Positions 43,533-52,423 of a stretch of DNA of 64,000 nt are shown in pieces. The notes under the pieces were generated by a model. That model made no database searches and had not been told where the DNA came from. It worked only from the letters and a program-made list of their open reading frames with translations. This DNA comes from Undibacterium sp. KW1 (lineage in GTDB: Bacteria; Pseudomonadota; Gammaproteobacteria; Burkholderiales; Burkholderiaceae_D): contig NZ_AP018439.1 in the NCBI RefSeq assembly GCF_009937955.1, positions 4,836,001 to 4,900,000 on the forward strand, read 5' to 3'. The translations under genes and the position numbers were made by a program. How positions within the stretch are numbered: the stretch's first letter is position 1; each line of letters begins with the position of its first letter.

Positions 43533-44447
43533 TTACGCGTCCAGCCGCAGCAGCTTGCTCAAATCCGTGCTCTCTACCAGGGCATCATCCAGCCCTTCGT
43601 TCCAGTCGCCCAGGTTTTCTTCAGCGAGAAAACCTGCGACTTCCATCAACCGGTGCTCGTCATAGTCTTCAGCGAAACTGTCCTGCACTTCCCCCATCAC
43701 CGCCGCAAACCTTTTATCCTTGCGCAAGGCGTTCAGGAAAATTTCTGTGACCTGCGCATATTGCGCTTTGTCCTCACCTGCGTAGATACGGGCGAATTCG
43801 CGTAATTTCCAGGCAGATTCAGGATCAGGCAAGATAGCCAACGCAGTGCTGACAAAATCTTCAAGCGCGATTTGCTGTTTGAAACCATGGCGATACAAGG
43901 CACGCAAGACATTCTCACCGCTATGCTGGCCATCGGCGCAAACACGCGCTGCCAGCAAGAACAGTGTCTGTTCTGTATAGCCGTATTTTTCAAAGAGTTT
44001 ATCGATGAGCCTGTAATGATAGGTCTCATGGCCCATGTCCCAGTTGAACAGGAGTTGGGCAAATTGCGGTATATAGTTTTGATCAGCCAGCACCAGTTCT
44101 GCAATGGCATAACTGCCCCTGGGGTGGTATTCGTCCTGCCAGGTGTTGCTCTCATGATTGACATTGCTCACATATTGCGAGATCAATGATCTCAGGGCAG
44201 CAAACTTTACCGCTTCATGGAAGAAGGCACGTTCATGGACGATGGTGTCGCCATGCCTGAAAATGATCTTGTAATCACTGGATCGTTCTCCATTGCCAAG
44301 ATCTAGAAATTTTTCCATGTCAGATGTAGCCGCAATCAATTGCTCGCAGGCTGCTTGCAGGCCAGTCTCATCCATCTGAATATCTATGGTGAGGACCAGC
44401 CAGTCGCCAAAATTTTTTCTGTCACCTGCATGTCGCCAGCGCTGCAT
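43533..44447 (-). CDS. Helical-repeat-like hypothetical protein
   Basis: A 304-residue soluble protein, strongly helical with recurrent Tyr/Leu/Ala helices (NVLRALYRHGFKQQIALEDFVSTALAILPD; AWKLREFARIYAGEDKAQYAQVTEIFLNAL). Its periodic helices suggest a HEAT/TPR-type solenoid. The N-terminus contains RHGDTIVHERAFFHEAVKFAALRSLISQYV. No specific family was identified. It heads the minus-strand trio 44447 to 42324. Confidence 0.65.
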   Translation of the reverse strand: MQRWRHAGDRKNFGDWLVLTIDIQMDETGLQAACEQLIAATSDMEKFLDLGNGERSSDYKIIFRHGDTIVHERAFFHEAVKFAALRSLISQYVSNVNHESNTWQDEYHPRGSYAIAELVLADQNYIPQFAQLLFNWDMGHETYHYRLIDKLFEKYGYTEQTLFLLAARVCADGQHSGENVLRALYRHGFKQQIALEDFVSTALAILPDPESAWKLREFARIYAGEDKAQYAQVTEIFLNALRKDKRFAAVMGEVQDSFAEDYDEHRLMEVAGFLAEENLGDWNEGLDDALVESTDLSKLLRLDA

Positions 44448-44695
44448 CTGTCGTTCCTATTGAGAAGTAAGTTGGGAATTATGGCATTTTTTAATTAATG
44501 AGCCTATTGATGATATTCTCAAGCATAAATGTAAAAAAAACCAGATAAAATCACTAAGTACAGACATCAACTTTATGGTGAAAAGTTCTGTCACTCAGAG
44601 CTGTGGCAGTGGTTTGGTTTTCGCATTAAAACAAGGCTTACAATGATTTTAATTTCTAAAAATTCTGGCTTATCTCGGCGAGAAAGTAGTCACTA
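44448..44695. other. Intergenic DNA, nothing recognised
   Basis: About 250 bp, A+T-rich, presumably holding the divergent promoters of 44447 and 44696. No repeat was identified. Confidence 0.4.
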
Positions 44696-45379
44696 ATGGG
44701 AATAATTGCCTTTGCCGGTTTATTGGTTTGCCTTGCAGGTGCAGTTTTACTATATCTAATCTGCGGATGGGTAGTCGATCGCAAATTCAGCGCACAAAGC
44801 GCCCGTCGTCGTTCTGTCATTCATAAACTCAGTGTATTCGTGCTTGTCCTTACGGCTTGGTTAGCTTTCAACTACTCTGATATCGTCAAACAACACCAGA
44901 TAGACGCATTTACCCAAGATTGTGGCTGGAAAGTATATAAACAAGCGGTCGATGTTGAAGGCGTTTATCTGGAAGATGACAATACAGGCCGGTACGGTGA
45001 TATCAATCAACTTTTTCTGGGTATTTACCCCCAGATTGAATATCAGGACAAGGGAAAAAAATTTCATGTAAAAAAACTAGGCAGTGCGGAAGAGTCAACG
45101 TTAGACAAGCGTACTTTCAGATACGGTTTTCGCAGGGAGCATCAAGAACTGCCGCATCAACTTACGCGATATGCCATCACCTACCTGGACTTTGATACAC
45201 AAGAAAAGTTAGCAGAAGATATTTCTTACGAAATCAACGACACAAGCAATCCGGATTTCCTGTCCTTGATGTTTTTTTTCGTCAGTTATCAAAAGCATTC
45301 TTGCGAATGGGCGGGATCAATGGAACGTGAAAAGCGTTATAAGTCGGTATTGCGCCCCAAACCCGTAGAAAAAATCTGA
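44696..45379 (+). CDS. Membrane-anchored hypothetical protein
   Basis: A 227-residue protein with two N-terminal transmembrane helices (about residues 4-24 and 45-60) separated by a basic loop (DRKFSAQSARRRSV). The remainder is a probably periplasmic soluble domain with Cys and Tyr-rich strands. There is no catalytic motif. The role is unknown. Confidence 0.65.
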   Translation: MGIIAFAGLLVCLAGAVLLYLICGWVVDRKFSAQSARRRSVIHKLSVFVLVLTAWLAFNYSDIVKQHQIDAFTQDCGWKVYKQAVDVEGVYLEDDNTGRYGDINQLFLGIYPQIEYQDKGKKFHVKKLGSAEESTLDKRTFRYGFRREHQELPHQLTRYAITYLDFDTQEKLAEDISYEINDTSNPDFLSLMFFFVSYQKHSCEWAGSMEREKRYKSVLRPKPVEKI

Positions 45380-45500
45380 ATTAACAGAACATGCGTCGCA
45401 GCCATGGTGAAGAGCATGCAGATTCCCTGCAAGGTGCGCCATGCGCACCATGAGGTGACGATCAAAGTTAGCAGGCGGTGCGCACGGCGCACCCTGCAAA

Positions 45501-46709
45501 TCAAATCATTGCCGCCAAAGCCCGCGCCAATATCTCCACATCATCCTCGGTATTGAGATAAGAAAACGACGCCCGCGCTATGCTGTGCAAGCCACGCGCC
45601 TGCATGTCCAGCGGAGTATAGGGCACGCCGTTTGCACCTATGTAGATGCGTTGCCGGGCGAGTTTGTTTTTCAGGCTCATCGCATCATGTCCTTGCAAGT
45701 TGAAAGAGACTATGCCGGATCGTGCGCCCTCCCCCAGGTCATGCAGGCTGATGGCCGGGATGGTCGCCAGACGTTCTCGGCAAGCTGCCGCCAATGCAGC
45801 ACTGACGGCTCCCAGCTCGGCGACACCCATGTGCAATGCCAGCCTGACTGATTCTGCCAGACCCAGTTGCAGGGCGACTGCGGCTTCGCTGGTTTCAAAG
45901 CGGCGGGCGTCATTGCGCAGATGGGTTTCATTTGCCGCGATGGGGGCAGATGAGACATCGACCCAGGCGGGTTCCAACTTGTCGAGAAATGATTTGCGCA
46001 CATAGAGCAAGGCGGTACCGCGTGGCCCGCGCAAGTGTTTGCGGCCTGCGCTCTTTAATACATCGCATTGCAGGGCTTTGACATCAACCGGTATTTGCCC
46101 TAGGGCTTGCCCGGCGTCGATGAGATAAGGCACGCCAGCCGCAGCGGCGACACGGCCAACGGAAACGGCGTCATTGATAAGGCCACCATTGGCGGGTAGC
46201 CAGGTCAGTGAAATCAGGCGTACATGTTTGTCGATCATTTGTGCCAGGGCATTTGCATCGACACTACCATCTGCTTGGCTGGGGATAGTCTCTACCGTCG
46301 CACCCGCGCGCTGTGCGGCACGCTGGTAATTAGCAAGGTTGCCGCCCCACTCCTGTCGCCCTGTCAGTATTCTGTCGCCCGGTCTTAATTGTCGCATGGC
46401 GGCAAATACGCTGCCAAAGGCACTGGAGCCAGAGCCCATGAGAGCGATTTCATCGCTGCTGGCATTGATCAGTGCGGCGACATCTTCACGCAGGCTTTGC
46501 AGCCTGTCAGCCACCAGCAGGGCAGCCTCCATGGGGCCGACCTGCGCTTCGAGATCAAGGTGGGCGTGTATGGCTTGCAGGGCAGCCCGTGGCAATAGCG
46601 AGGCACCGGCATGGTTCAAGTGCGTGCTTTTGTCGAGGCCTGGTGTTTGCGCCCGCAATTGCGCCAGTTGTTCAACACTGATCACGCTGTTAATCACGGG
46701 CTTGATCAT
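45501..46709 (-). CDS. Class V aminotransferase-fold PLP enzyme
   Basis: A 402-residue class V (fold-type I) PLP enzyme. STHLNHAGASLLPR opens the N-terminal segment, GDRILTGRQEWGGNLANY covers the substrate region, and Lys224 in SAGRKHLRGPRGTALLYV is the PLP lysine position. The closest functional analogues are cysteine-desulfurase-like or kynureninase-like enzymes, but the substrate is unknown. Its start overlaps the RidA stop by four bases, so it is the last gene of the quinone oxidoreductase-RidA operon, downstream of a divergent LysR. Confidence 0.88.
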   Translation of the reverse strand: MIKPVINSVISVEQLAQLRAQTPGLDKSTHLNHAGASLLPRAALQAIHAHLDLEAQVGPMEAALLVADRLQSLREDVAALINASSDEIALMGSGSSAFGSVFAAMRQLRPGDRILTGRQEWGGNLANYQRAAQRAGATVETIPSQADGSVDANALAQMIDKHVRLISLTWLPANGGLINDAVSVGRVAAAAGVPYLIDAGQALGQIPVDVKALQCDVLKSAGRKHLRGPRGTALLYVRKSFLDKLEPAWVDVSSAPIAANETHLRNDARRFETSEAAVALQLGLAESVRLALHMGVAELGAVSAALAAACRERLATIPAISLHDLGEGARSGIVSFNLQGHDAMSLKNKLARQRIYIGANGVPYTPLDMQARGLHSIARASFSYLNTEDDVEILARALAAMI

Positions 46710-47170
46710 GCTTCCACCAAAGTGACTATCGCATCGACTTCTACCGCTGCACCTGTGGGCAGGCTCGATACGCCTATTGCCGTGCGGGCATGGCGGCCTC
46801 GCTCACCGAGGACAGCAACGAAGAGATCAGAAGCCCCATTGGCAACGGTGCTATGGCCATCAAAGTCATGGCTGGCGGCGACGAATACGCCGAGACGCTG
46901 TACCTGTGCTATGCGCTCTATGTCACCGCCGGTGACTGCATCAATAACGGCCAGCAGGCGCAGCGCTGCCATTTGCGCTTCTTTGTGTGCTGCCTCGACT
47001 GAGCCGCCTGCACCCAGCACGCCGTCTTTGGCTGTGCCTGGATTGCCTATCTGCCCGGCGATGATGAGCAGGTTGCCTTGCAGGGTGTAGCTCAAATAAT
47101 TGGCCGCCGGTGCTTTGACGGGCGGTAAAGTGTGGCCGAGTTCTTGCAGTTTTTTTGCGATCGTAGTCAT
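46706..47170 (-). CDS. RidA-family protein
   Basis: A 154-residue YjgF/YER057c/UK114-family protein. LLIIAGQIGNPGTAKDGVLGAGG carries the family loop, and ARTAIGVSSLPTGAAVEVDAIVTLVEA holds the C-terminal conserved strand, including the Arg-before-active-site pattern. RidA proteins hydrolyse reactive enamine/imine intermediates released by PLP enzymes. This fits its place in an operon with a class V PLP enzyme, whose start overlaps it by four bases. Confidence 0.92.
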   Translation of the reverse strand: MTTIAKKLQELGHTLPPVKAPAANYLSYTLQGNLLIIAGQIGNPGTAKDGVLGAGGSVEAAHKEAQMAALRLLAVIDAVTGGDIERIAQVQRLGVFVAASHDFDGHSTVANGASDLFVAVLGERGRHARTAIGVSSLPTGAAVEVDAIVTLVEA

Positions 47171-47181
47171 GATGGTATTTC

Positions 47182-48156
47182 CTAAACGAGAGTGGGATTA
47201 ATTGCTAACAAAAGCTTGCCTTGCGTACCGCGTTCTGCCAATGCTGCATGGGCTTGTGCGACTTCTGCCAGCGCATATTCGGCATGGATGCGCAACTTGA
47301 CCGTGCCATTGGCCAGGTAGTCAAACACCTTGCTGGCATGCGCCTGCAAGACCGTCGGAGTTGTCAGGTAATGCGGCAAAACCGGTCGTGTCAGGGTGAT
47401 GCTCTTACGCATGAGTTGCAGGACATCGACAGGATCAGGCTGGCCGCTGGCGGCACCAAATAAAACGACGTGGCCGCAAGGGGCGACGACATCCAGGCTT
47501 TGGGGGAAAGTACTTTTACCGACGGAATCAAATACGACATCGACACCACGCCCCTGGGTTCTATCGCGGATGTGGGCAAGCCAGTCTTTGCCATCTTCAT
47601 ACGTCACCGGCTGGGCACCAACGCTGCGCAACCAGTCAGCCTTGCTGGCGGACGATGCCGTACCAAATACCGTCAGGCCGCGTGCCACCAGTAATTGCAC
47701 CAGCCAGCCGCCAACACCGCCAGCGGCAGCATATACCAATACCGACCCGGAGGCTGGCAGGCGAGCGACATTGTCGGTCAGCATGATGGCAGTCAGGCCG
47801 TGCTCTATGGCGGCGCAGGCATCACGCAGGCTGACTGCAGCGGGGATGCGTATCAGGTGCGCAGCAGGTACGGCCACCTGGCTGGCATAAGTGCCTTGCA
47901 CGCCTGTGGTATAGGCTACCCTGTCGCCCGCGTGCCAGCCGCTGCCCGCCGGTGCAGTAGCGACTATGCCTGTACCCTCTATGCCCATGGGCCAGGGTTG
48001 TTTAACACCGGGGTAGCGGCCTTCACGCTGGTAGATATCGACAAAATTGATACCTGCCCAGGCAGCATTTACGATGACATCGCCGGTGGGTGCAGGCACA
48101 TCCTGCAAGAGCAATTGCCCTGGCCCGCCAAACTGGTTCACAATGATAGCCTGCAT
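47182..48156 (-). CDS. Quinone oxidoreductase-like (MDR superfamily) reductase
   Basis: The ATG at 48156 gives 324 residues. MQAIIVNQFGGPGQLLLQDVPAP is the standard zeta-crystallin/QOR opening. The NAD(P)H-binding Gly motif is AAAGGVGGWLVQL, and there is no catalytic zinc ligand cluster. It should reduce quinones or activated enones with NADPH. It is the first gene of the operon with RidA and the class V PLP enzyme, and is divergent from a LysR regulator. Confidence 0.92.
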   Translation of the reverse strand: MQAIIVNQFGGPGQLLLQDVPAPTGDVIVNAAWAGINFVDIYQREGRYPGVKQPWPMGIEGTGIVATAPAGSGWHAGDRVAYTTGVQGTYASQVAVPAAHLIRIPAAVSLRDACAAIEHGLTAIMLTDNVARLPASGSVLVYAAAGGVGGWLVQLLVARGLTVFGTASSASKADWLRSVGAQPVTYEDGKDWLAHIRDRTQGRGVDVVFDSVGKSTFPQSLDVVAPCGHVVLFGAASGQPDPVDVLQLMRKSITLTRPVLPHYLTTPTVLQAHASKVFDYLANGTVKLRIHAEYALAEVAQAHAALAERGTQGKLLLAINPTLV

Positions 48157-48222
48157 GCTCTTTTCCCCGTCAAGTGTCGATGTCGCCATTATTGTCGTAA
48201 CATAGACAGGTAAAAAAACGAT

Positions 48223-48241
48223 ACTTTCGCAATATGAAAGT
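48223..48241. promoter_or_regulatory. Candidate LysR operator
   Basis: ACTTTC-GCAATAT-GAAAGT is a 6-bp inverted repeat in the 99-bp intergenic region between divergent qor and LysR genes, just before the LysR ATG at 48256. A LysR-type T-N11-A geometry is plausible. Confidence 0.6.
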
Positions 48242-48255
48242 GAGGAAAATTCAAT

Positions 48256-49179
48256 ATGCAAGGAAAACTGCCACCCCTGTTCACGCTGCAAGCCTTTGAG
48301 GCAGCCTCGCGCCTGGGTAGTTTCAGCAAGGCAGCCGATGAACTGAGCCTGACGCCGGGTGCCATCAGCCGCCAGATACGCCAGCTTGAAGACTGGAGCA
48401 GGCTGACCCTGTTCAAGCGCCACGGCCCCAAAGTAAGCCTGACCGATGACGGTGCAGCCCTGCTAACTCGCCTTGCCGGCCCCCTGTCTGCCCTGCACCA
48501 GGCGATTTACCCACCGGCAGATGCAGCAACAAAGACCCTGCACATCTCCACCCTGGCATCCATCGCCAAAGAATGGCTGCTGCCACGCCTGACCAGCTTC
48601 AGTGCGGCCCACCCGCATATACGCCTGATCATTGATACCGACTATGCGCTGGTGCGCCCTGCCCCGCGCGTGGCCATGGTGGCGATACGCCACGGTGCCA
48701 GGCAAAGTACAGACCAGATTTGCGAGACGCTGTTCACGGACCGCTTATTGGCAGTGACATCGCCAGAACTCAAGAGCAGGCTGGGTACAGATGCACGCCT
48801 TTGGCCCGCATCGATGATGCTGCAACACCTGTCACTGGACCCCGGCCACTGGCTGGCTGCCGCTGGCCTGCCTGAGGACTTCAGCCTGCAAGGCCAGGCC
48901 TATAACGATGCCGATGTCCTGCTTGAAGCTGCCCAGCACAGCCAGGGCATCGCCCTGGGCCGCCTGTCAATAGCCTGGAGACGCCTGCAGGCTGGCAGCC
49001 TGGTACTGGCTAACAATACCATCTGCCCTACCTCTCGCGACAATCTGCTGGTCTTGCGCGAAGACAGTGCGGCACTGCCCGAGGTACTGGCCTTTACCAC
49101 CTGGCTACGCGAGCAGGCCAGGCTGTGGCAGATGGAAATGGACAACTTCGACAGCATGCATCATGTCGGACAGGGATGA
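48256..49179 (+). CDS. LysR-family transcriptional regulator
   Basis: A 307-residue LysR protein. The winged helix-turn-helix is LFTLQAFEAASRLGSFSKAADELSLTPGAISRQIRQLEDWS, followed by the effector domain of the expected length. It is divergent from the quinone oxidoreductase operon and is the likely regulator of the qor-RidA-class V operon. The inducer is unknown. Confidence 0.92.
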   Translation: MQGKLPPLFTLQAFEAASRLGSFSKAADELSLTPGAISRQIRQLEDWSRLTLFKRHGPKVSLTDDGAALLTRLAGPLSALHQAIYPPADAATKTLHISTLASIAKEWLLPRLTSFSAAHPHIRLIIDTDYALVRPAPRVAMVAIRHGARQSTDQICETLFTDRLLAVTSPELKSRLGTDARLWPASMMLQHLSLDPGHWLAAAGLPEDFSLQGQAYNDADVLLEAAQHSQGIALGRLSIAWRRLQAGSLVLANNTICPTSRDNLLVLREDSAALPEVLAFTTWLREQARLWQMEMDNFDSMHHVGQG

Positions 49180-49433
49180 TAAGTATCTGAGTGTGTCCAC
49201 AAAGCTATCACTGTGATGGAACTGATTGCTTTAATTGACAGATGAATGCGTGAAACAAGCAGCCAGCGCTCAACGCGACGCCCGGTGACGCTGACGAAAA
49301 TCCAAATGAAGCTTACAATGGAGGAAACTTCATCTCTGCAATATGGTCTCATGCTGGTACAAGCGAGATTTTACAAACGCAATCTCAGGGCCTGTTGCAG
49401 TAATCCTGATTCGATCAATTCGAGAGTAGCGTC

Positions 49434-50117
49434 ATGAAACCAGTGAACAAAACCATAGACTTGGCCAGCCTGAGCGCTTTAGCAGGCATAACAGCATTGG
49501 CCGGCTTGCTGTTTTTTAATATCCATGAAACAAGGCAGGCTGCTGTCGCTGGCCTGCAGGCCAGCAATGACGCTAAAATGGCCGCAGGCAATGCCAGGCC
49601 AGCATCGCGCCTGGTCGGTAAAGCAGAATGGTCACAATTAAGCGCAGCCCAGCAAAAAACCCTGTCGCCCTTGCTAAGCCAATGGGCCAAGCTTGACGAC
49701 AAGAACAAGGCAAAGTGGATCACCATTGCCGACCGCTACCCGGGCCTGAAACCTGAAGAACAAAAACGCATACAAAAACGCATGGAACTGTGGGCGCAAC
49801 TGAGCCCAGAACAAAAACAGATCGCCCGCCTGAACTACGCACAGGCCAAGAAAATCGAGACTGCCCAAAAAACCAGGCAATGGGAGCTGTACCAGCAATT
49901 GCCGGCAGAGAAAAAACAACTGCTGGCCAGCGGCGTACCTCTCCAGCTCGCCCCCTTGCCGGCCCCCAAAACCCTGGCCGATACGATTACGGCAGCCAGT
50001 ACAGAAAACATCGCAGCATCAGCCACCGAGCAAAGCTCAGCCTCTGCCAGCCAGTCTGCTGACCTGGAGGTAACAGCTTCTCCCGCCAGCCATGGTGATT
50101 TGCCAGTGGCGAAGTAA
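49434..50117 (+). CDS. DUF3106 protein
   Basis: A 227-residue protein with an N-terminal membrane anchor (residues about 12-30, LSALAGITALAGLLFFNIH). SQLSAAQQKTLSPLLSQWAKLDDKNKAKW is followed by ITIADRYPGLKPEEQKRIQKRMELWAQLSPEQKQIARLNY, the DUF3106 repeat. The C-terminus is Ala/Ser/Thr-rich. DUF3106 proteins are periplasmic in beta/gammaproteobacteria with unknown function. Confidence 0.88.
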   Translation: MKPVNKTIDLASLSALAGITALAGLLFFNIHETRQAAVAGLQASNDAKMAAGNARPASRLVGKAEWSQLSAAQQKTLSPLLSQWAKLDDKNKAKWITIADRYPGLKPEEQKRIQKRMELWAQLSPEQKQIARLNYAQAKKIETAQKTRQWELYQQLPAEKKQLLASGVPLQLAPLPAPKTLADTITAASTENIAASATEQSSASASQSADLEVTASPASHGDLPVAK

Positions 50118-50212
50118 GCATCATTAAACTGTACCCATCCAAACGACAGCTACTTGCGCCCTAAACAGATTAAGGCAATGCTAAGGCATCACACCGTCAG
50201 CAGGATGCCATC

Positions 50213-50650
50213 ATGTTTTTTTCAACTTCAGCCAGACCAGACGAAGACAGTGATCGTCTATTGGGTATGAATATGACGCCCTTGATTGGCGTCATTCTGG
50301 TGCTGATGATGGTAATGATCATTGGCGTACCAAGGCAGCGGGATATGTTGCTATGAAAACTGTCAAGCCTGGCAAATGTTAGCTGCGACGGCATGATGGA
50401 AATATCCGTGACACAAATTGCTATAGATTTTGATGACAGCATATTGTGGAACGGGCATGTGATATATCTTGAGGAAATGCAAACCCGCTTGTCTCAGATA
50501 AACAAGACTGAAGCGTTGCCGCCAGCGGTATATTTGAAACCAAGTTTCATGACCAGCCATGCGAGCCTGGTATCGGTTACCAATAGCATACGGCGCAGCG
50601 GAATAGACAGCATACGTCTGGTGATGAGTGAGTTCAGGACGACATCGTAG
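50213..50650 (+). pseudogene. exbD: ExbD-like gene with in-frame TGA stop
   Basis: The 146 codons form one continuous frame interrupted by a single TGA at 50354-50356. Before it, LLGMNMTPLIGVILVLMMVMIIGVP is the ExbD/TolR membrane helix, with Gly in place of the conserved Asp of TPLIDVLLVLL. After it, ISVTQIAIDFDDSILWNG and LPPAVYLKPSF... are the periplasmic ExbD domain. The missing Asp and the stop indicate a non-functional gene. No exbB or tonB neighbour was seen. Confidence 0.72.
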
Positions 50651-50700
50651 AACCACAGAGTGCATTGTAAAATGCTCTGCACTCTACAGTCATATCCCAG

Positions 50701-51141
50701 TCAATAAGCATGTACCCGCATAGGCCCTAGTTTGACGATGTTTTCTTTGTTCTTTTCTATGAGTGCGATCATCTGCGCCCTTTTTTCTGGGTTCGCCTTT
50801 CCAAATTTAAAGCTGTAATAGGCAGCGGTAAAAGACAGGGCTATGACGCCTGTGCAGGCAGCGACAAACCACCATGCGTCGCGGTCGATTGGGCTGCCGG
50901 ACAATATGATCAACATAGATAAAATCGACACAATAATCACAGCACCTATCAGTAACCTCAAATATGCAAAGGCGATAGATTTGAAATTGATGGGAATACG
51001 CAGGGTATGCGTATTGTCGATCACAATATAGCTGCCCTGATAAACCAGAGGTATCAAAGAAAAATGATGGAATCGTGTCGCTATATGCAAGTGACGATCA
51101 ACAGACTCAACCTGCCCAAAGAATTTGGTACCATAAAACAT
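50701..51141 (-). CDS. Membrane protein, unknown
   Basis: A 146-residue protein. FGQVESVDRHLHIATRFHHFSLIPLVYQGSYIVID occupies the N-terminal part, then two transmembrane helices (about residues 61-82 and 90-108). The C-terminus is basic (KANPEKRAQMIALIEKNKENIVKLG). The N-terminal pattern (FxGKVDxVxxxxxxxATxFFxxxFIPLxPxxSYVV) is seen in small inner-membrane proteins. No function is known. Confidence 0.6.
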   Translation of the reverse strand: MFYGTKFFGQVESVDRHLHIATRFHHFSLIPLVYQGSYIVIDNTHTLRIPINFKSIAFAYLRLLIGAVIIVSILSMLIILSGSPIDRDAWWFVAACTGVIALSFTAAYYSFKFGKANPEKRAQMIALIEKNKENIVKLGPMRVHAY

Positions 51142-51268
51142 CCTCTACACTCCAGTGAAATTTGCGCACAGTATCAACCTGGCGTAGCCGTGCCAGCCAT
51201 CATTGCGATGCCGATCTTACTAGCTTTAACAATTGCAGACAAATGAAGTAAAAGTCTATCGCTTTAAT

Positions 51269-51340
51269 GCCGTGACCGTAGGGCGCATTGTAATGCGCCG
51301 CATGAGAGCATTGCACGCCGGGGAAAATATCTGTGCCGTG
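51269..51340 (+). repeat. Direct repeat flanking the ATP-grasp gene, left copy
   Basis: GCCGTGACCGTAGGGCGCAT through TGTGCCGTG, including GCGCATTGTAATGCGC and CGCATGAGAGCATTGCA. It matches the right copy at 52237. Confidence 0.75.
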
Positions 51341-51370
51341 TAGCGCGCCTGCAGGCAACTCACTGTGAGA

Positions 51371-52147
51371 CTAGGCTTCAAACATTCCCACAAACTTTGC
51401 CGCATCCCATTTCTTGCGATCAGAAACCTGACCGTCGCCGAGTTCCATCAACCTGGCTACACCGTGACTATTCAAAACGATATCGATGGAAAAAAACGGG
51501 CTGTCTATTCGCCGCGCAATATCCAACACGATATCGGGCACGACATCTTCGCGCGCATACACCTGGTCACTCAATACAAAGTATCGCTCTTCTGTTTCAG
51601 GCAATAGTTCTTCAAACTCACGTACGCAGATGCCGCCTTCAATCTGGCCGCGGTAGCGTTCCATCAGACCGACGATTTCGCGCACCTCATCTGCATTGCG
51701 TGCTACTGATCCTCGGCTCGTGGTCAGGGACTTCACATAGTCCTTGACGAAATACGCTTGCCAGCCTGTGCTTGCCAGTGCCGCATCAAAGTCGTCATCG
51801 CGCGTCAGGAAAATGGTGCCCGGTGTCACGTCGCGGCAAGCCTCATACCATGCTGGCAGATAATGACATTGCCTGTATTGATGGGCAGTAGTGAGCAAAG
51901 CAGCATTTTTTGCTGCAATTGCCTGTTCCAGTTGGGCGTAGCGCTCTGGTGTCAGCATCCAACCCCTGTATAGTATATTCCCGGAAAACTGGTTTGCTGG
52001 TCTGGGCCTGAAGTCACCGGACGCAAAGTCTTCTGCCGAAAACAGGAAACAGGTCAGGCCTGCTGCTTTGGCCGCATGGAATTCTTCTGCATAGGCTTCA
52101 TCAGGCTGGTTCTTGTCAAAGGGATCGCAAGGATAGAGGAGTTGCAT
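51371..52147 (-). CDS. R2K-clade ATP-grasp protein
   Basis: A 258-residue protein. The C-terminal half has the ATP-grasp features of the R2K clade: YFVKDYVKSLTT (Lys segment), SDQVYAREDVVPDIV, and FSIDIVLNSHGVARLMELGDGQVSD (Glu/Asp metal ligands). The N-terminal half (MQLLYPCDPFDKNQPDEAYAEEFHAAKAAGL, LTPERYAQLEQAI) is the pre-grasp part. R2K enzymes ligate carboxyl to amine groups in peptide or phage-related modification. It is bracketed by the two 70-bp direct repeats at 51269 and 52237, so it may be a mobile cassette. Confidence 0.78.
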   Translation of the reverse strand: MQLLYPCDPFDKNQPDEAYAEEFHAAKAAGLTCFLFSAEDFASGDFRPRPANQFSGNILYRGWMLTPERYAQLEQAIAAKNAALLTTAHQYRQCHYLPAWYEACRDVTPGTIFLTRDDDFDAALASTGWQAYFVKDYVKSLTTSRGSVARNADEVREIVGLMERYRGQIEGGICVREFEELLPETEERYFVLSDQVYAREDVVPDIVLDIARRIDSPFFSIDIVLNSHGVARLMELGDGQVSDRKKWDAAKFVGMFEA

Positions 52148-52236
52148 GTTATATTTTTATGATTGTATAGATGATTGCTTGTGCAATTTCAGCCTGTCAC
52201 TTCAGATGATTGAATCAAAGAAGAGATATCAGACTG

Positions 52237-52309
52237 GCCGTGACCGTAGAGCGCATTGTAATGCGCCGCATGAGAGCATTGCAAACGAGAGAGAAATACA
52301 GGTGCCGTA
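52237..52309 (+). repeat. Direct repeat flanking the ATP-grasp gene, right copy
   Basis: GCCGTGACCGTAGAGCGCAT through GGTGCCGTA, the same unit as at 51269, in the same orientation. The two copies enclose 51371-52147. Confidence 0.75.
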
Positions 52310-52374
52310 CACGCCGCATGCATGCGGGCACTGCAATACGCCTTACGTATCAGCGTAATTCAGCGATTGAAAAC

Positions 52375-52410
52375 GTGCGATCACTCTTTGCTAATCGCAC
52401 CTACGCGATG
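52375..52410 (+). repeat. Degenerate dispersed palindromic repeat
   Basis: GTGCGATCACTCTTTGC then TAATCGCACCTACGCG, a decayed member of the GTACGAT/ATCGTACC family with GC-shifted arms. Confidence 0.4.
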
Positions 52411-52423
52411 CATCCCAACTACA

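Noticed and set aside
50393..50650. Independent small gene at 50393
   Set aside because: It is in the same frame as the preceding ExbD-like segment and matches the ExbD periplasmic domain, so it is the second half of one interrupted gene.
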